Assembly: GCA_035546335.1 (NCBI GenBank)
Contig: DATKDP010000106.1
Coordinates: 62,001 to 126,000, forward strand
DNA from: DATKDP01 sp035546335
GTDB lineage: Bacteria > Acidobacteriota > Thermoanaerobaculia > Gp7-AA8
Length of the DNA stretch: 64,000 nt
Direction of reading: 5' to 3'
Under the pieces are notes generated by a model. The model saw nothing but the letters and a program-made list of their open reading frames with translations. It ran no database searches and was not told where the DNA came from. Shown here in pieces: positions 9,803 through 19,085 of the stretch. The translations under genes and the position numbers were made by a program. Each line of letters starts with the position of its first letter. Within the stretch, counting starts at the first letter, position 1.

Positions 9803-12302
9803 GATTGCGGCAGGATCACGGTTCGGGCCGTACGAGATCGTCGCGCCGATTGGTGCGGGAGGAATGGGGGAGGTCTATCGGGCGCACGACCCGAGGATTG
9901 GTCGCGACGTCGCGATCAAGCTGCTGCCCGGGCTGCGAACGGCGGATCCGGAGCGCATGCGGCGGTTCGAGCAGGAAGCGCGAACGGCGGGAATGCTCAG
10001 CCATCCGAACCTTCTGACGATCTTCGAGCTCGGCAGCGAGGAGGGCGTCCCCTACATCGTCTCGGAGCTGCTCGAGGGGACGACGCTCCGCGCGTTGCTC
10101 TCCGAGCCTGTTCCCAAGGGGGGGTCGCCGATCCCTCTCCGCAAGGCGATCGACTTCGCGATTCAGATCGCGAACGGACTCGGGGCGGCTCACGAGAAGG
10201 GAATCATTCATCGCGATCTCAAGCCGGAGAACATTTTCGTCACCGGGGATGACCGGGTGAAGTTGCTCGATTTCGGGCTGGCGAAGGTTCTGCGGCCGGA
10301 GGAGGCGTCCGATCTCGGGGATGCGCCTACGCGCCATCGCGACACCGAGCCGGGAATGGTGCTCGGAACGGTCGGATACATGGCGCCCGAGCAGGTTCGT
10401 GGGGAGCCGACGGATCATCGATCCGATCTCTTCTCGTTCGGTGTCGTCCTTTACGAGATCTTCGGGGGGCAGCGGGCGTTCCACCGCGGCTCGAATGTCG
10501 AGACGATGAATGCGATTCTCCACGACGATCCTCGGCCCCTTCTGGATGGAAACGTTCCGCCGGCGATCGAACGGGTGATTCTCCGCCTGGTCGACAAGAA
10601 TCCTGCACAGCGGTTTCAGTCGGCAAGAGACGTCGCCTTCGCGATCGAGATGCTGTCAGGCAGCTCGGACAAGGCCGCGGGAACGACGCGCCGGAAACCA
10701 AAAGCGCGCACCGAGCGTGCAGCGGCCCAGCCGCGCTATCAGAGACTGACGTTCCGGCGCGGATTCGTGATGTCAGCGAGATTCGCCTCCGATGGAGCGA
10801 TCCTCTATGGTGCGGCTTGGGAGGACAAACCGCTCGAGCTCTTCTCGTGCCGCCGTGCGAGCCCGGAGTCGCAGTCGCTTCGCCTGCCGGAGGCCGACGT
10901 CCTTTCGATCTCGTCCGGCGGCGAGATCGCCATCTCCCTCGGACGGCGCTACAGAGCGGGATGGGCGACCTCCGGCACGCTCGCTCGCGTCTCGGTCGCC
11001 GGTACAGCGCCGCGCGAGATCGCGGAGCACATCCAGGACGCGGACTGGACGCCCGACGGGAAGGGCCTGGCGATCATTCGCAGTGAGCGCGACGTGTTCG
11101 CCGTCGAGTACCCCATCGGCACGCGCATCTTCCAGAGTGCGAAGTGGCTGAGCCACGTGCGCGTCTCGCCGAAAGGAGACCGTCTCGCGATGCTCGAGCA
11201 TCCGGTCTGGGGCGATGATCGTGCTGCCCTCGTGGTCGTCGACCTGCAGGGCAACCGGTTGCTGACGACGGATTCGTGGAAAAGCACGGGCGGGATCGCC
11301 TGGTCACCGAAAGGCGACGAAGTCTGGGTCGCGGGCGAGAGCGAGCGGACGGGACGCGATCTGCACGCGGTCTCCGCGAGCGGGAAGAAGCGCATCGCTC
11401 TCGGCAGCCCTGGCCGTCTGACGCTTCACGACATCGCGGCAGACGGCAGAGTCCTGCTCTCCTACGAGAACGGCAGACGCGAGATCATGGCCGGCAGGAT
11501 CGGCGAGCCGCTCGAACGGAACCTCTCGTGGTTCGACTGGTCGTTTCCGAGCGACGTGAGCGCGGACGGAACGAGCATTCTGTTCGAAGAGCAGGGACAT
11601 TCCGTCGCCACGGAGCTGCTCTGTCTCCGCCGCACCGACGGATCGCCCGCGATCTCGCTGATCGAGGGACGCGGCCGCGCCCTGTCGGCTGACGCGAAGT
11701 GGGTCGTCGCGCTCACCGGCTCGCCTCCTCATCTCGAGCTCGTCCCCACGGGGACGGGACAGCCGCGGCCGATCCGTTGCGAGGGACTCGAGTCCTGGCT
11801 CTGGTGGTACTGGCGTCCGGACGGGAAGGCGCTTTTCATTCTGGCGACTCTCGCAGGCTGCGGACAGCAGCTCTTCGAGCTCGAGCTGGAAGGAGACGGT
11901 ATCCCGCGCGCCGTGACCCCCGAGGGTGTGGGATGGCCGGCCGCGATCTCTCCAAACGGGAAGCACGTCGCCGTCGCAAGCCCGGAACGGGAGATCACGA
12001 TCTATGCGGTCGACGGCGGTGAGTCGCGGCCTGTGCAGGGCTGCAGTCCGGGCGACAAGCCGCTCGCCTGGAGCCCCGACCGCCGATACCTCTACATCTG
12101 CGGCGTGGGACGGACGGCGGTTGCGATCGACCGTGTCGAGATCGAGACGGGGGAGCGCACGCTGTGGCATGAGATCCGTCCCGCCGATCCCGCCGGCGTA
12201 ATGGACATCTTTCCCGTCTTCATCACTCCCGACGGACAGACGTATGTCTACGGCTACAGACGATTCCTTTCGGATCTGTATGTCGTCGAGGGGCTGTTCT
12301 GA
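9801..12302 (+). CDS. Ser/Thr protein kinase with C-terminal TolB/WD40-like propeller
   Basis: Protein of 833 residues. The kinase domain (about 8-290) has glycine loop GAGGMGEV, Lys40, HRDLKPEN (137-144), DFG (157-159) and APEQ. Residues from about 310 to the end consist of repeated beta-propeller blades of TolB/DPP-IV type, recognisable as aspartate-rich turns such as WTPDGKGLAI, WSPKGDEVW, WRPDGKALFI, ISPNGKHVAV and WSPDRRYLYI. Kinase plus propeller is a common architecture in Acidobacteriota. I see no clear transmembrane helix between the domains. The ATG at 9801 fits the family start (GSRFGPYEIV), although no strong ribosome site precedes it and it overlaps the divergent toxin remnant's start. 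Confidence 0.92.
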   Translation: MIAAGSRFGPYEIVAPIGAGGMGEVYRAHDPRIGRDVAIKLLPGLRTADPERMRRFEQEARTAGMLSHPNLLTIFELGSEEGVPYIVSELLEGTTLRALLSEPVPKGGSPIPLRKAIDFAIQIANGLGAAHEKGIIHRDLKPENIFVTGDDRVKLLDFGLAKVLRPEEASDLGDAPTRHRDTEPGMVLGTVGYMAPEQVRGEPTDHRSDLFSFGVVLYEIFGGQRAFHRGSNVETMNAILHDDPRPLLDGNVPPAIERVILRLVDKNPAQRFQSARDVAFAIEMLSGSSDKAAGTTRRKPKARTERAAAQPRYQRLTFRRGFVMSARFASDGAILYGAAWEDKPLELFSCRRASPESQSLRLPEADVLSISSGGEIAISLGRRYRAGWATSGTLARVSVAGTAPREIAEHIQDADWTPDGKGLAIIRSERDVFAVEYPIGTRIFQSAKWLSHVRVSPKGDRLAMLEHPVWGDDRAALVVVDLQGNRLLTTDSWKSTGGIAWSPKGDEVWVAGESERTGRDLHAVSASGKKRIALGSPGRLTLHDIAADGRVLLSYENGRREIMAGRIGEPLERNLSWFDWSFPSDVSADGTSILFEEQGHSVATELLCLRRTDGSPAISLIEGRGRALSADAKWVVALTGSPPHLELVPTGTGQPRPIRCEGLESWLWWYWRPDGKALFILATLAGCGQQLFELELEGDGIPRAVTPEGVGWPAAISPNGKHVAVASPEREITIYAVDGGESRPVQGCSPGDKPLAWSPDRRYLYICGVGRTAVAIDRVEIETGERTLWHEIRPADPAGVMDIFPVFITPDGQTYVYGYRRFLSDLYVVEGLF

Positions 12303-12387
12303 CGGGAGGCGAAAAGCCGGGCGCCGGAGCGCGCCCGGGCCCGGGTCGATCCGACTGCGCGCCCCGAGGATCTCAATCCTTCGAGAG

Positions 12388-12463
12388 CGAAGATCGGAAT
12401 CTTCGGCCACTCTGGAGTGGCTGGACATTCCGATGTCCAGCCTGGCTGAAGATCGGAATCTTC
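12388..12463. repeat. Cluster of CCGAAGAT/CTGGACAT hairpin repeats
   Basis: Three short hairpins in tandem: CGAAGATCGGAATCTTCG (12388-12405), CTGGACATTCCGATGTCCAG (12421-12440) and GAAGATCGGAATCTTC (12448-12463). All share a CGGA or TCCG loop. The same elements recur at 7119-7138 and 53921-53940, each time next to GAGTGGCTGGAC. Confidence 0.75.
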
Positions 12464-12548
12464 GGCCCGATGAAATCCGCTGTCCCGTGCGCCTTGTTCT
12501 TCCGTCCATGAAGAGCGAGAATCTACGAGACAGAACGGGAAAACCCGA

Positions 12549-14204
12549 ATGAAACGACCCGCCGGCGTTGCCTTCCTACTCCTGATCTTCGCGCTGCCGC
12601 TCGCCGCCGAGCAGGTTGCATACCAGACCAAGACCGTTCTCTCGCCCGTCTACACGATCGACCGGAAGTTCAAATCGATGGAAGGACCGCAGAGCTCGGA
12701 ACCGGTCTATCTCGTCGAGGGCGACACGCCGGAGCTTCTCTGGCTGATCGGCGTGAGCACGGTGATGGTCGGCGAGGATGGGGTCAAGCGGCAGCGTCCG
12801 GAGCTGATGTGCCATGTGAATCTCGATCTCGATGTGGCTGCCCACCGCGAGATCTTCGGCTGGACGAAGTCGACGAACGCCCGCATCGTGACGCTCTCGC
12901 AGGGGCAGTTGTCGGCACGCTATCCCGATGGATTCGGGATGCCGATCATGTCGCACGAGCCGCTGCTGATGACGACTCAGGTGCTCAATCACAACATCGA
13001 GAAGCCGAATCTGAAGGTGCGGCACAAGGTGACATTCGAGTTCGTGCGCGATCGCGATCTGAAGACGCCCCTCCGCCCGCTGTTCAACACCGGGATCTTC
13101 GGGATGGCGCTGGTGGAGGGTCCGGACGGAATCTTCGGCCGATCACTCGAGGAGCCGGCCGGGGAAGAGCACGGCACGAGCTGCATGATCGGGACTCAGG
13201 CGCCGAACGCAATGGGAGGTAGCGAGTACCGCGACGCGATGGGCCGGATATTCACCGGGCACTGGGTGGTCAAGCCTGGCCGTGAGGTGAATCACACGAA
13301 CGTGACGAAGTTTCTCGGCCTGCCGTTCGACACGACCCTGCACTATGCCGCGGTCCATCTCCATCCCTACGCCGAGTCGCTCGAGCTTCGCGACCTGACG
13401 ACGGGCGAGACGGTATTCAAGAGCCGGGCGAAGGGACCTCGACGCGGCATCGGCCTCACGCATGTGGAATCCTTCACCAGCAGCGAAGGAATTTTTCTCT
13501 ACAAGGATCATCAATACGAGCTGATCAGCGTCTACAACAATACGACGAAGAACGAGCAGGACTCGATGGCGGTCATGTACCTTTCTCCTCTGGACATGGA
13601 GTTCAGACACCCCGAAGACGTCGCTGCGGAGCGTGCGCGAATTCAGCGCGAGAAGGATGATGCCCCGCGGCTCGTTCTGACGACGGTGACCGGTGAGATG
13701 ACGTTCCGCCTGCTGCAGACGATCGCTCCGAGAACGGTCGAACAGTTCAGCGCCCTCGTACGCGCGGGAATCTACGACGATCTGCTGTTCACGCGGATCG
13801 AGCCTGGATTCGTGGCGCAGGTGCAGCGAGCCGAGGCTCGTGACAGGCCGCTCTCCGCCGAGCAGCGTTCATTGATTCGGAAGCTCGCGCTCGAGAGCAG
13901 CCCGGCGGTCAGGCATCACAGAGGGGCTCTGGCCATGGCTCGCGAGGACGACGATCCCGACAGCGCCGAGACATCGTTCTACATCGTTCTGGGGGACGCA
14001 CCTCATCTCGACGGCAAGTACACGCTCTTCGGAGTCCTCGAATCGGGACTCGCGGCGATCGAAGAGATGGAGCGTGTGCCGCTTCAGGACGGGAAGACAC
14101 CGTTGGTTCGGGTTCGAATCGTCCGAGCCGAAGTTCTCGAGCGGGCGCCCGCGGTGGCGAATTCGGATGTTGCCGCGGAAACGACCGTGTCGCAAAGACA
14201 GTGA
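12549..14204 (+). CDS. Secreted two-domain protein: PHM/Nod19-like domain plus cyclophilin
   Basis: Exported protein of 551 residues with a signal peptide (1-20, FALPLAA). Residues about 25-350 resemble the copper type II monooxygenase / stress-up-regulated Nod19 fold: His89 in MCHVNLD, and HYAAVHLHPY with His265, His270 and His272 forming an H-x-H metal-site pattern. Residues about 370-540 form a cyclophilin-type peptidyl-prolyl isomerase (TVTGEMTFRLL, GALAMAREDDDPDSAETSFYI, LDGKYTLFGVLESG). The cyclophilin half is clear; the N-terminal assignment is weaker. The FRL..IAPRTVEQF start is canonical for secreted cyclophilins. Inference: a periplasmic foldase attached to a metal-binding module. 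Confidence 0.75.
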   Translation: MKRPAGVAFLLLIFALPLAAEQVAYQTKTVLSPVYTIDRKFKSMEGPQSSEPVYLVEGDTPELLWLIGVSTVMVGEDGVKRQRPELMCHVNLDLDVAAHREIFGWTKSTNARIVTLSQGQLSARYPDGFGMPIMSHEPLLMTTQVLNHNIEKPNLKVRHKVTFEFVRDRDLKTPLRPLFNTGIFGMALVEGPDGIFGRSLEEPAGEEHGTSCMIGTQAPNAMGGSEYRDAMGRIFTGHWVVKPGREVNHTNVTKFLGLPFDTTLHYAAVHLHPYAESLELRDLTTGETVFKSRAKGPRRGIGLTHVESFTSSEGIFLYKDHQYELISVYNNTTKNEQDSMAVMYLSPLDMEFRHPEDVAAERARIQREKDDAPRLVLTTVTGEMTFRLLQTIAPRTVEQFSALVRAGIYDDLLFTRIEPGFVAQVQRAEARDRPLSAEQRSLIRKLALESSPAVRHHRGALAMAREDDDPDSAETSFYIVLGDAPHLDGKYTLFGVLESGLAAIEEMERVPLQDGKTPLVRVRIVRAEVLERAPAVANSDVAAETTVSQRQ

Positions 14205-14349
14205 CGTGACCTCTCAGGCTCTCGCGCGTCGAATCGAGTGACGGCCGGCGCGAGACGATTCGTCGCGACCTGGGGAATGCTCGTTGCCGGCGGCGTGACA
14301 TCGGCACGCGATGGCATGAAGACGGCATTTACGTCGCAGGGAGGTTTCG

Positions 14350-14871
14350 ATGTCAGCGACGATCGCAGGAGCTCAGGAGCGGACGCATCCCGATTTCTAT
14401 GCCCGCTCCGGAGCGGTGGGCGGCGAGACGTTTCGATTCGTCTGGCATATCGATTCCGATCGCGTTCGCAGCGTCAATCGTTCCGTTGGTCTCGGACCGA
14501 ACTACAACCGGCGTCGCGGGTTCCTCTCCCGCTGGTTGACTCTCTGGCTGAAACTGCCCGCGGCGATGCGCCCGCCGGTCGAAGTCCCGACCATTCTCGA
14601 CGAGGACCTCATCTACATTCCCAGTCCCTGCTACGTCTTTGCGAGCAACGAGGAGAGGACGAGCTGGCGCTGCTGGTTCGACGAGTGCAGACCCTTCGAG
14701 CCGGAACGTCTTCTCGACGGAAGCGATGGAATTCTGTTGTTCAGCGTCGAGGGAATGCCTCCGCGCGCCTCGAGCGAGATCGAGTCGTCCCTGGGGCGAT
14801 TCGGCTTCGCTCCCGCGGCTGAGAGACGAGGTCTGACCTTCTACCTGCGAAGGGGAAGCGACGCCGGTTGA
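14350..14871 (+). CDS. Hypothetical protein, 173 residues
   Basis: I do not recognise this gene. The product is soluble, with no signal peptide or membrane helix, and has four Cys or Trp-rich stretches (SPCYVFASNEERTSWRCWFDECRPF) in the middle. Codon use resembles its neighbours, and ATG 14350 follows GGGAGG, so it is probably real. It lies on its own between the cyclophilin fusion and a repeat tract. Confidence 0.65.
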   Translation: MSATIAGAQERTHPDFYARSGAVGGETFRFVWHIDSDRVRSVNRSVGLGPNYNRRRGFLSRWLTLWLKLPAAMRPPVEVPTILDEDLIYIPSPCYVFASNEERTSWRCWFDECRPFEPERLLDGSDGILLFSVEGMPPRASSEIESSLGRFGFAPAAERRGLTFYLRRGSDAG

Positions 14872-14873
14872 GC

Positions 14874-15045
14874 GAGGCGACGAGAGACGAGGGACGAGAG
14901 ACGAGAGGCGCGGAACACCCATCGAGTCATCCCCACCACCCTATTCTCCCGTCATCCTTCCATGAGCGAGGTGGATGGGTGGGCGTGAGCAAAGGATCTG
15001 AAGTCTCTCGCCTCTCGTCTCTCGCCTCTCGTCTCTCTATCTCGT
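14874..15045. repeat. Self-complementary GAGACGAG tract element
   Basis: A purine tract of GAGACGAG-like units (14874-14913) is mirrored by CTCTCGTCTC units (15001-15045). Between them is a degenerate copy of the ATCCTGAGCGAGG...GAAGGATCTG element seen at 41458-41568. The two arms could pair to form a long imperfect stem. Confidence 0.75.
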
Positions 15046-15109
15046 CACCCCGGCGTTGTGGTAAAAAGCAGCCGCGAGTCGACCCTCCGAAGAGGAAAAT
15101 CAAACCAGC

Positions 15110-16030
15110 GTGCTGCGCGCCCTGTTCATCGGTCTGTCCGAAAGCAAGAGTCTCCGCTCGGTCGCCGAGCGATCGTCGATCGGACGCCGTCTTTCACGAC
15201 GCTTCGTGGCGGGAATGACGGTGGAGGAGGCTCTCGCGGCGACTCGTGCCGTCAATGACCTCGGCATGTCGGTCAGCGTCGACAATCTCGGAGAGAACGT
15301 GACGAATCCCGCCGAGGCCGAAGAGAGCGCAAGGCTGTATCACCAGCTTCTCGACGAGATCGAAGCGAGGAAGCTGGATGCGAATGTCAGCCTGAAGCTC
15401 ACCCACATGGGTCTCGACGTCGACGAGACGCTCGCCAGGCGAATCACCCACGATCTCGTTCAGCATGCCTCTCGTGCCGGTAACTTCGTGCGCGTCGACA
15501 TGGAGGGCTCCCCCTATACGCAGCGAACGCTCGACCTCGTGCGCGAGATTCATGGCATGGAGGGGAACGAGGGGCGGATCGGTGCCGTGATCCAGTCGTA
15601 TCTGCGCAGGAGCGAGCGCGACGTCGAGGAGCTTTGCGCCGAACGAATACGCATCCGCCTCTGCAAGGGGGCGTACAAGGAGCCGCCGGAGCTCGCCTTC
15701 GTCGAGAAGCCGGAGGTCGATGAAAGCTTCGTCCGGCTGATGAAGATCATGCTCAAGAGCGGTGTCTATCATGGGATCGCGACGCACGATCCGAAGATGA
15801 TCGATGCGACGATCGCTTTCGCCCGATCCGAGGCGATCTCACCCGAGTCGTTCGAGTTCCAGATGCTCTATGGAATCCGGCGCGATCTGCAGCAGCGGCT
15901 CGTGCGAGCCGGATGGCGGATGCGTGTCTACATCCCGTTCGGGTCCGAGTGGTACCCCTACCTGATGCGCCGTCTGGCGGAACGCCCGGCGAACGCCCTC
16001 TTCATTCTCAGGAACCTGCTGCGCGGGTGA
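15110..16030 (+). CDS. putA-like: Proline dehydrogenase (monofunctional)
   Basis: FAD-dependent enzyme oxidising proline to pyrroline-5-carboxylate. The 306 residues match the short monofunctional form. Conserved blocks are SVDNLGENV, ANVSLKLTHMGLD, FVRVDMEGSPYTQRTLDL, GAVIQSYLRRS, IRLCKGAYKEPPELAF, YHGIATHDPKMI, FEFQMLYGIRRDLQ and YIPFGSEWYPYLMRRLAERPAN. These form the (beta-alpha)8 barrel with its FAD and proline sites. GTG 15110 is used as start; nothing better lies upstream because the repeat tract ends at 15045. No pyrroline-5-carboxylate dehydrogenase is adjacent. Confidence 0.94.
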   Translation: MLRALFIGLSESKSLRSVAERSSIGRRLSRRFVAGMTVEEALAATRAVNDLGMSVSVDNLGENVTNPAEAEESARLYHQLLDEIEARKLDANVSLKLTHMGLDVDETLARRITHDLVQHASRAGNFVRVDMEGSPYTQRTLDLVREIHGMEGNEGRIGAVIQSYLRRSERDVEELCAERIRIRLCKGAYKEPPELAFVEKPEVDESFVRLMKIMLKSGVYHGIATHDPKMIDATIAFARSEAISPESFEFQMLYGIRRDLQQRLVRAGWRMRVYIPFGSEWYPYLMRRLAERPANALFILRNLLRG

Positions 16031-16092
16031 CCCCCACAGGAATCGCCGGCACTGCGGCGCAGCCCTTGACGCCCCTACGAGACTCCGACGAA

Positions 16093-17199
16093 TCATCGCG
16101 AGTTGGCGTAGTACGCCTCTCGCAGCTTCTCCACGAAGCGAGCGTCGACGAGGCCCCTCGGGTTGCCGGTGTAGTCGAGCGAATGCGCTTTTCGGAACGC
16201 ATCGACCGCTTCGATCGCCGGCGCATCGAACGATGCATAGGCATCGTTGTACACGCTCGCTCTCTTCTCGTGCTCCTCGATCAGGGCGGAGAACCGTTTC
16301 GGGTCGGTGCGAAGCAGCGAGGGATCGGCTTTGAAGCGCGGTGGATCGGGAAACTCGGAGAGATCCTTCCGCCAATAGTCAAGGGCGTGAAGCATCCGCT
16401 TGAGCTCGATCACATCGGAGCCGCTCACGTCCGAGAATGATCGGTAACCGAGGCGCCGAGCCGTTCGGTAGTAGATCCTCTTCATCTCGCCGACAGGGTC
16501 GTCGTGCTCTCCGACGTCGATCGAGAGCGCCAGATGATCGCCTCCACGTCCCGGGTCGTTCGGATCGGCGACGCGGATCGCGGCACTCTGGAAAAATCCC
16601 CAGCGCCGGTCACCCCCTTCCTTCTGTCCCGCTTCGAGAGCGAGGATCAGTCTCTCCCCGAGCGGCATCGTCGTTCCTTCGGTCGATTCGAAATGGCGCG
16701 CGACCGCGTCGATCACCGCCCTGCCGACGAGGATGTTGCCCTGAATCGTGTAGTGACGTCCCTGGCGACTTCCGGCCCACTCGCCGTTCTCGGTCCCGGT
16801 GTGGCTCGCGGTCCTTCCCTGCATGTCGATCATCCCCAGCTGGCGACGCTCACGACCCTGATCGTCGGCCAGCAGCCTGTCCATCGCTTCCTTCGGCTCC
16901 ACCCCCTCCGCGAGGAGGTCGAGACCTCGCCTGCCGTATTCGACGACCGTCCACGCCTGTGTCGCCACGGCGCCGACGCCGGCGCGCGCCCACGGCACGG
17001 CCCTGCCGACGAAAGGCACGCGGGTCGTGACCGCAACGCCCGACTGTCCGCTGAGCGGATCGATCGCGCAGATGGAGAAGGTGGCGTAGAGGGGATTGCC
17101 ATCACGATCGATCACGACTCCGTCGCCGGTTGCGGTTTGCGCCGAAACCATGTCGAAAGGGAGAGTGACGAGGAGAATCAGGAAAGAAAGCGTCCGCAT
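16093..17199 (-). CDS. Secreted DUF1028 (Ntn-hydrolase-like) protein
   Basis: Exported protein of 368 residues with a signal peptide (1-20, PFDMVSA). Residues 36-260 are a DUF1028 domain with its hallmark blocks: FSICAIDPLSGQSGVAVTTR, PWARAGVGAVATQAW, DDQGRERRQLGMID, HTG, YTIQGNILVG, LALEAGQKEGGDRRW. About 110 further residues carry a charged helical region and an LDYTGNPRGLVDARFVEKL segment like the peptidoglycan-binding-like tail of some family members. The catalytic role of DUF1028 is not established. It is convergent with the proline dehydrogenase gene. Confidence 0.88.
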   Translation of the reverse strand: MRTLSFLILLVTLPFDMVSAQTATGDGVVIDRDGNPLYATFSICAIDPLSGQSGVAVTTRVPFVGRAVPWARAGVGAVATQAWTVVEYGRRGLDLLAEGVEPKEAMDRLLADDQGRERRQLGMIDMQGRTASHTGTENGEWAGSRQGRHYTIQGNILVGRAVIDAVARHFESTEGTTMPLGERLILALEAGQKEGGDRRWGFFQSAAIRVADPNDPGRGGDHLALSIDVGEHDDPVGEMKRIYYRTARRLGYRSFSDVSGSDVIELKRMLHALDYWRKDLSEFPDPPRFKADPSLLRTDPKRFSALIEEHEKRASVYNDAYASFDAPAIEAVDAFRKAHSLDYTGNPRGLVDARFVEKLREAYYANSR

Positions 17200-17342
17200 T
17201 GCATGGCCTCCGGTCTTGCTGAGTCACCCTCTACTATACGATGTGATCGAGGTGCACGGCTTTTCGGGGCGCGCTGGGTTGCAGGTGCGCGCTTCGATTG
17301 ACTTCACGGTTCCTCTGTTGTCTGATGAATCGCGAGGACTCG

Positions 17343-18965
17343 ATGGCTGGCTGGCAAGGAGAAAACGAAGACGGTGACGTGTTCGGCGTCGACCCCACGA
17401 CATCGTTCGGCGCACCCTATGTTTCGCCGGAGGCTTCGCTTCTCGTCGGTCACACAATCGGTGAGTTCTCGCTGACGGCCCTCGCGGGAAGGGGAGGGAT
17501 GGGGGAGGTCTACAAGGCGCTCGACACGAAGCTCCAACGACAGGTCGCCCTCAAGATCCTATCCGAGGCCTATGCGACCAATCCTGATTTCGTCAGTCGC
17601 TTCGAGCGAGAGGCACGCGCTGCATCCGCGCTCTCCCATCCGAACATCGCTCAGGTCTATTCCACCGGTCGTTATGCCAATCGGGCGTATTACGTCATGG
17701 AGTTCGTCGACGGACGCTCGCTCGCGCAGGTGCTCGCCGCCGAGGGGCACATCTCCGGAATGAGCTGCCTGAACTACCTGATCGATGCGGCGACCGCTCT
17801 CAGTGCGGCTTTCCGGAAGGGAATCGTCCACCGCGACATCAAACCGGACAATCTGATGGTCGACCGATCGGGAAAACTGAAGATCGTCGACTTCGGTCTG
17901 GCGCGGTGGATGGCCGAGGAGGGGAACCTCACGCGCACCAACATGATCATCGGAACGCCGAACTACATGGCGCCTGAGCAGATCCTCGGACAGAAGGTCG
18001 ACCATCGTGCCGACATCTACTCGCTCGGGACGTCGTTCTACCACCTCTTCTCGGGACAGGCTCCTTTCGTTGCCGATACCGCCGTCGGCATCATGATGAA
18101 ACATGTGAACGAAGCGCCTCCTCCGCTCAAGGAGCGCAACCCTCGTGTTCCCCAGATCGTCTGCCAGATCATCGAGAAGATGATGGCGAAGAGCGCGAAC
18201 GACCGGTATCAGACCTATGACGAGCTGATTCGCGACCTTCGACTGGCGCAATCAGGCAATTGGCAGAAGAGTCTCGCGAGTCGCGTCTCGATCCCGCGAG
18301 GACAGCTGGCGTCGGGTGGGAGAAAGAAGCCGAATGTGCTGGCGATCGGCGTGATCGCAGTCACTCTGATCGTCGTCGGAGCGATCATCGCTTCGAAGCG
18401 AGGAGCTCCGACTGCGCAGGAAACGACGGCCGTGACGGAAGCGTCCGTTCCGGCGGATGACACCTCGTCGGATGAGGAAGATCTTCCCCCTCTCGTCGTC
18501 CTCCAGCCCGTCGAACATCCTCCGTACGAGCCGCCGCCGGAAGTGCAGGCCGCTCCGCCGACTCCAGCGGACACGCCTCAAACCGATTCGATGCCGGAGA
18601 GCCTCTCCCGCGCGCCGGAGGAACCGGCGGTGGAGGTCGATCAGCGCCTTCCGAGTGAGCGGAAGCGAGATGCCGCAGAGAATCAGAAGCGGATCGCCCA
18701 TACGCAGCTCCTGCTGCGGCGGCTCTCCGCGGCACTTCAGGCGTATGCGGCAGAGGATGAAGGAATGCCGAGAGGTCTCGGCGCCATGGAAGATGCCTTC
18801 GACATCGGAGGAGACGACCTGAAGGACGGCTGGGGGCGCGAGGTGCGATACGAGGCCCTCGGATCGCACGGTTTCCGCGTGACTTCGGCGGGAGCTGACG
18901 GAAGGTTCGATTCCGCGGACGATCTGGTGCTCGAGAACGGCGTGATACTCCGCGGAGGGTCGTGA
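17343..18965 (+). CDS. Ser/Thr protein kinase with TM helix and pseudopilin-like C-terminus
   Basis: Membrane kinase of 540 residues. The kinase domain (40-305) has glycine loop GRGGMGEV, Lys71, HRDIKPDN (163-170), DFG (183-185) and APEQ. A single transmembrane helix follows (NVLAIGVIAVTLIVVGAIIA, 331-350), then a Pro/Glu-rich linker. The last hundred residues resemble the C-terminal part of type II secretion major pseudopilins (GspG): a helix QLLLRRLSAALQAYAAEDEG, then LKDGWGREVRYEALGSHGFRVTSAGADGRFDSADDL. The ATG at 17343 is preferred to 17325 because GAGGA precedes it. Inference: the extracytoplasmic pseudopilin-like module is a sensor or interaction part. Confidence 0.9.
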   Translation: MAGWQGENEDGDVFGVDPTTSFGAPYVSPEASLLVGHTIGEFSLTALAGRGGMGEVYKALDTKLQRQVALKILSEAYATNPDFVSRFEREARAASALSHPNIAQVYSTGRYANRAYYVMEFVDGRSLAQVLAAEGHISGMSCLNYLIDAATALSAAFRKGIVHRDIKPDNLMVDRSGKLKIVDFGLARWMAEEGNLTRTNMIIGTPNYMAPEQILGQKVDHRADIYSLGTSFYHLFSGQAPFVADTAVGIMMKHVNEAPPPLKERNPRVPQIVCQIIEKMMAKSANDRYQTYDELIRDLRLAQSGNWQKSLASRVSIPRGQLASGGRKKPNVLAIGVIAVTLIVVGAIIASKRGAPTAQETTAVTEASVPADDTSSDEEDLPPLVVLQPVEHPPYEPPPEVQAAPPTPADTPQTDSMPESLSRAPEEPAVEVDQRLPSERKRDAAENQKRIAHTQLLLRRLSAALQAYAAEDEGMPRGLGAMEDAFDIGGDDLKDGWGREVRYEALGSHGFRVTSAGADGRFDSADDLVLENGVILRGGS

Positions 18966-18990
18966 TCCAGATGGTAGGCCGGACGTATTG

Positions 18991-19075
18991 AGTGGCCGAA
19001 CTTTGTCGCGGATGCGACGCGGGAGACGAGAGACGAGGGGCGAGAGACCGTACGCCGGTCTCTCGCCTCTCCTGA
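18991..19075. repeat. GTGGCCGAACTT repeat and self-complementary GAGACGAG tract
   Basis: Bases 18991-19016 carry a 26-base element beginning AGTGGCCGAACTTTGTCGCG that recurs exactly at 43678-43703. It runs straight into GAGACGAG units (19021-19046) that are mirrored by GGTCTCTCGCCTCTCC (19058-19073) around a small GTACGCC loop. The element lies between convergent genes. Confidence 0.7.
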
Positions 19076-19085
19076 TGTTTCTATC

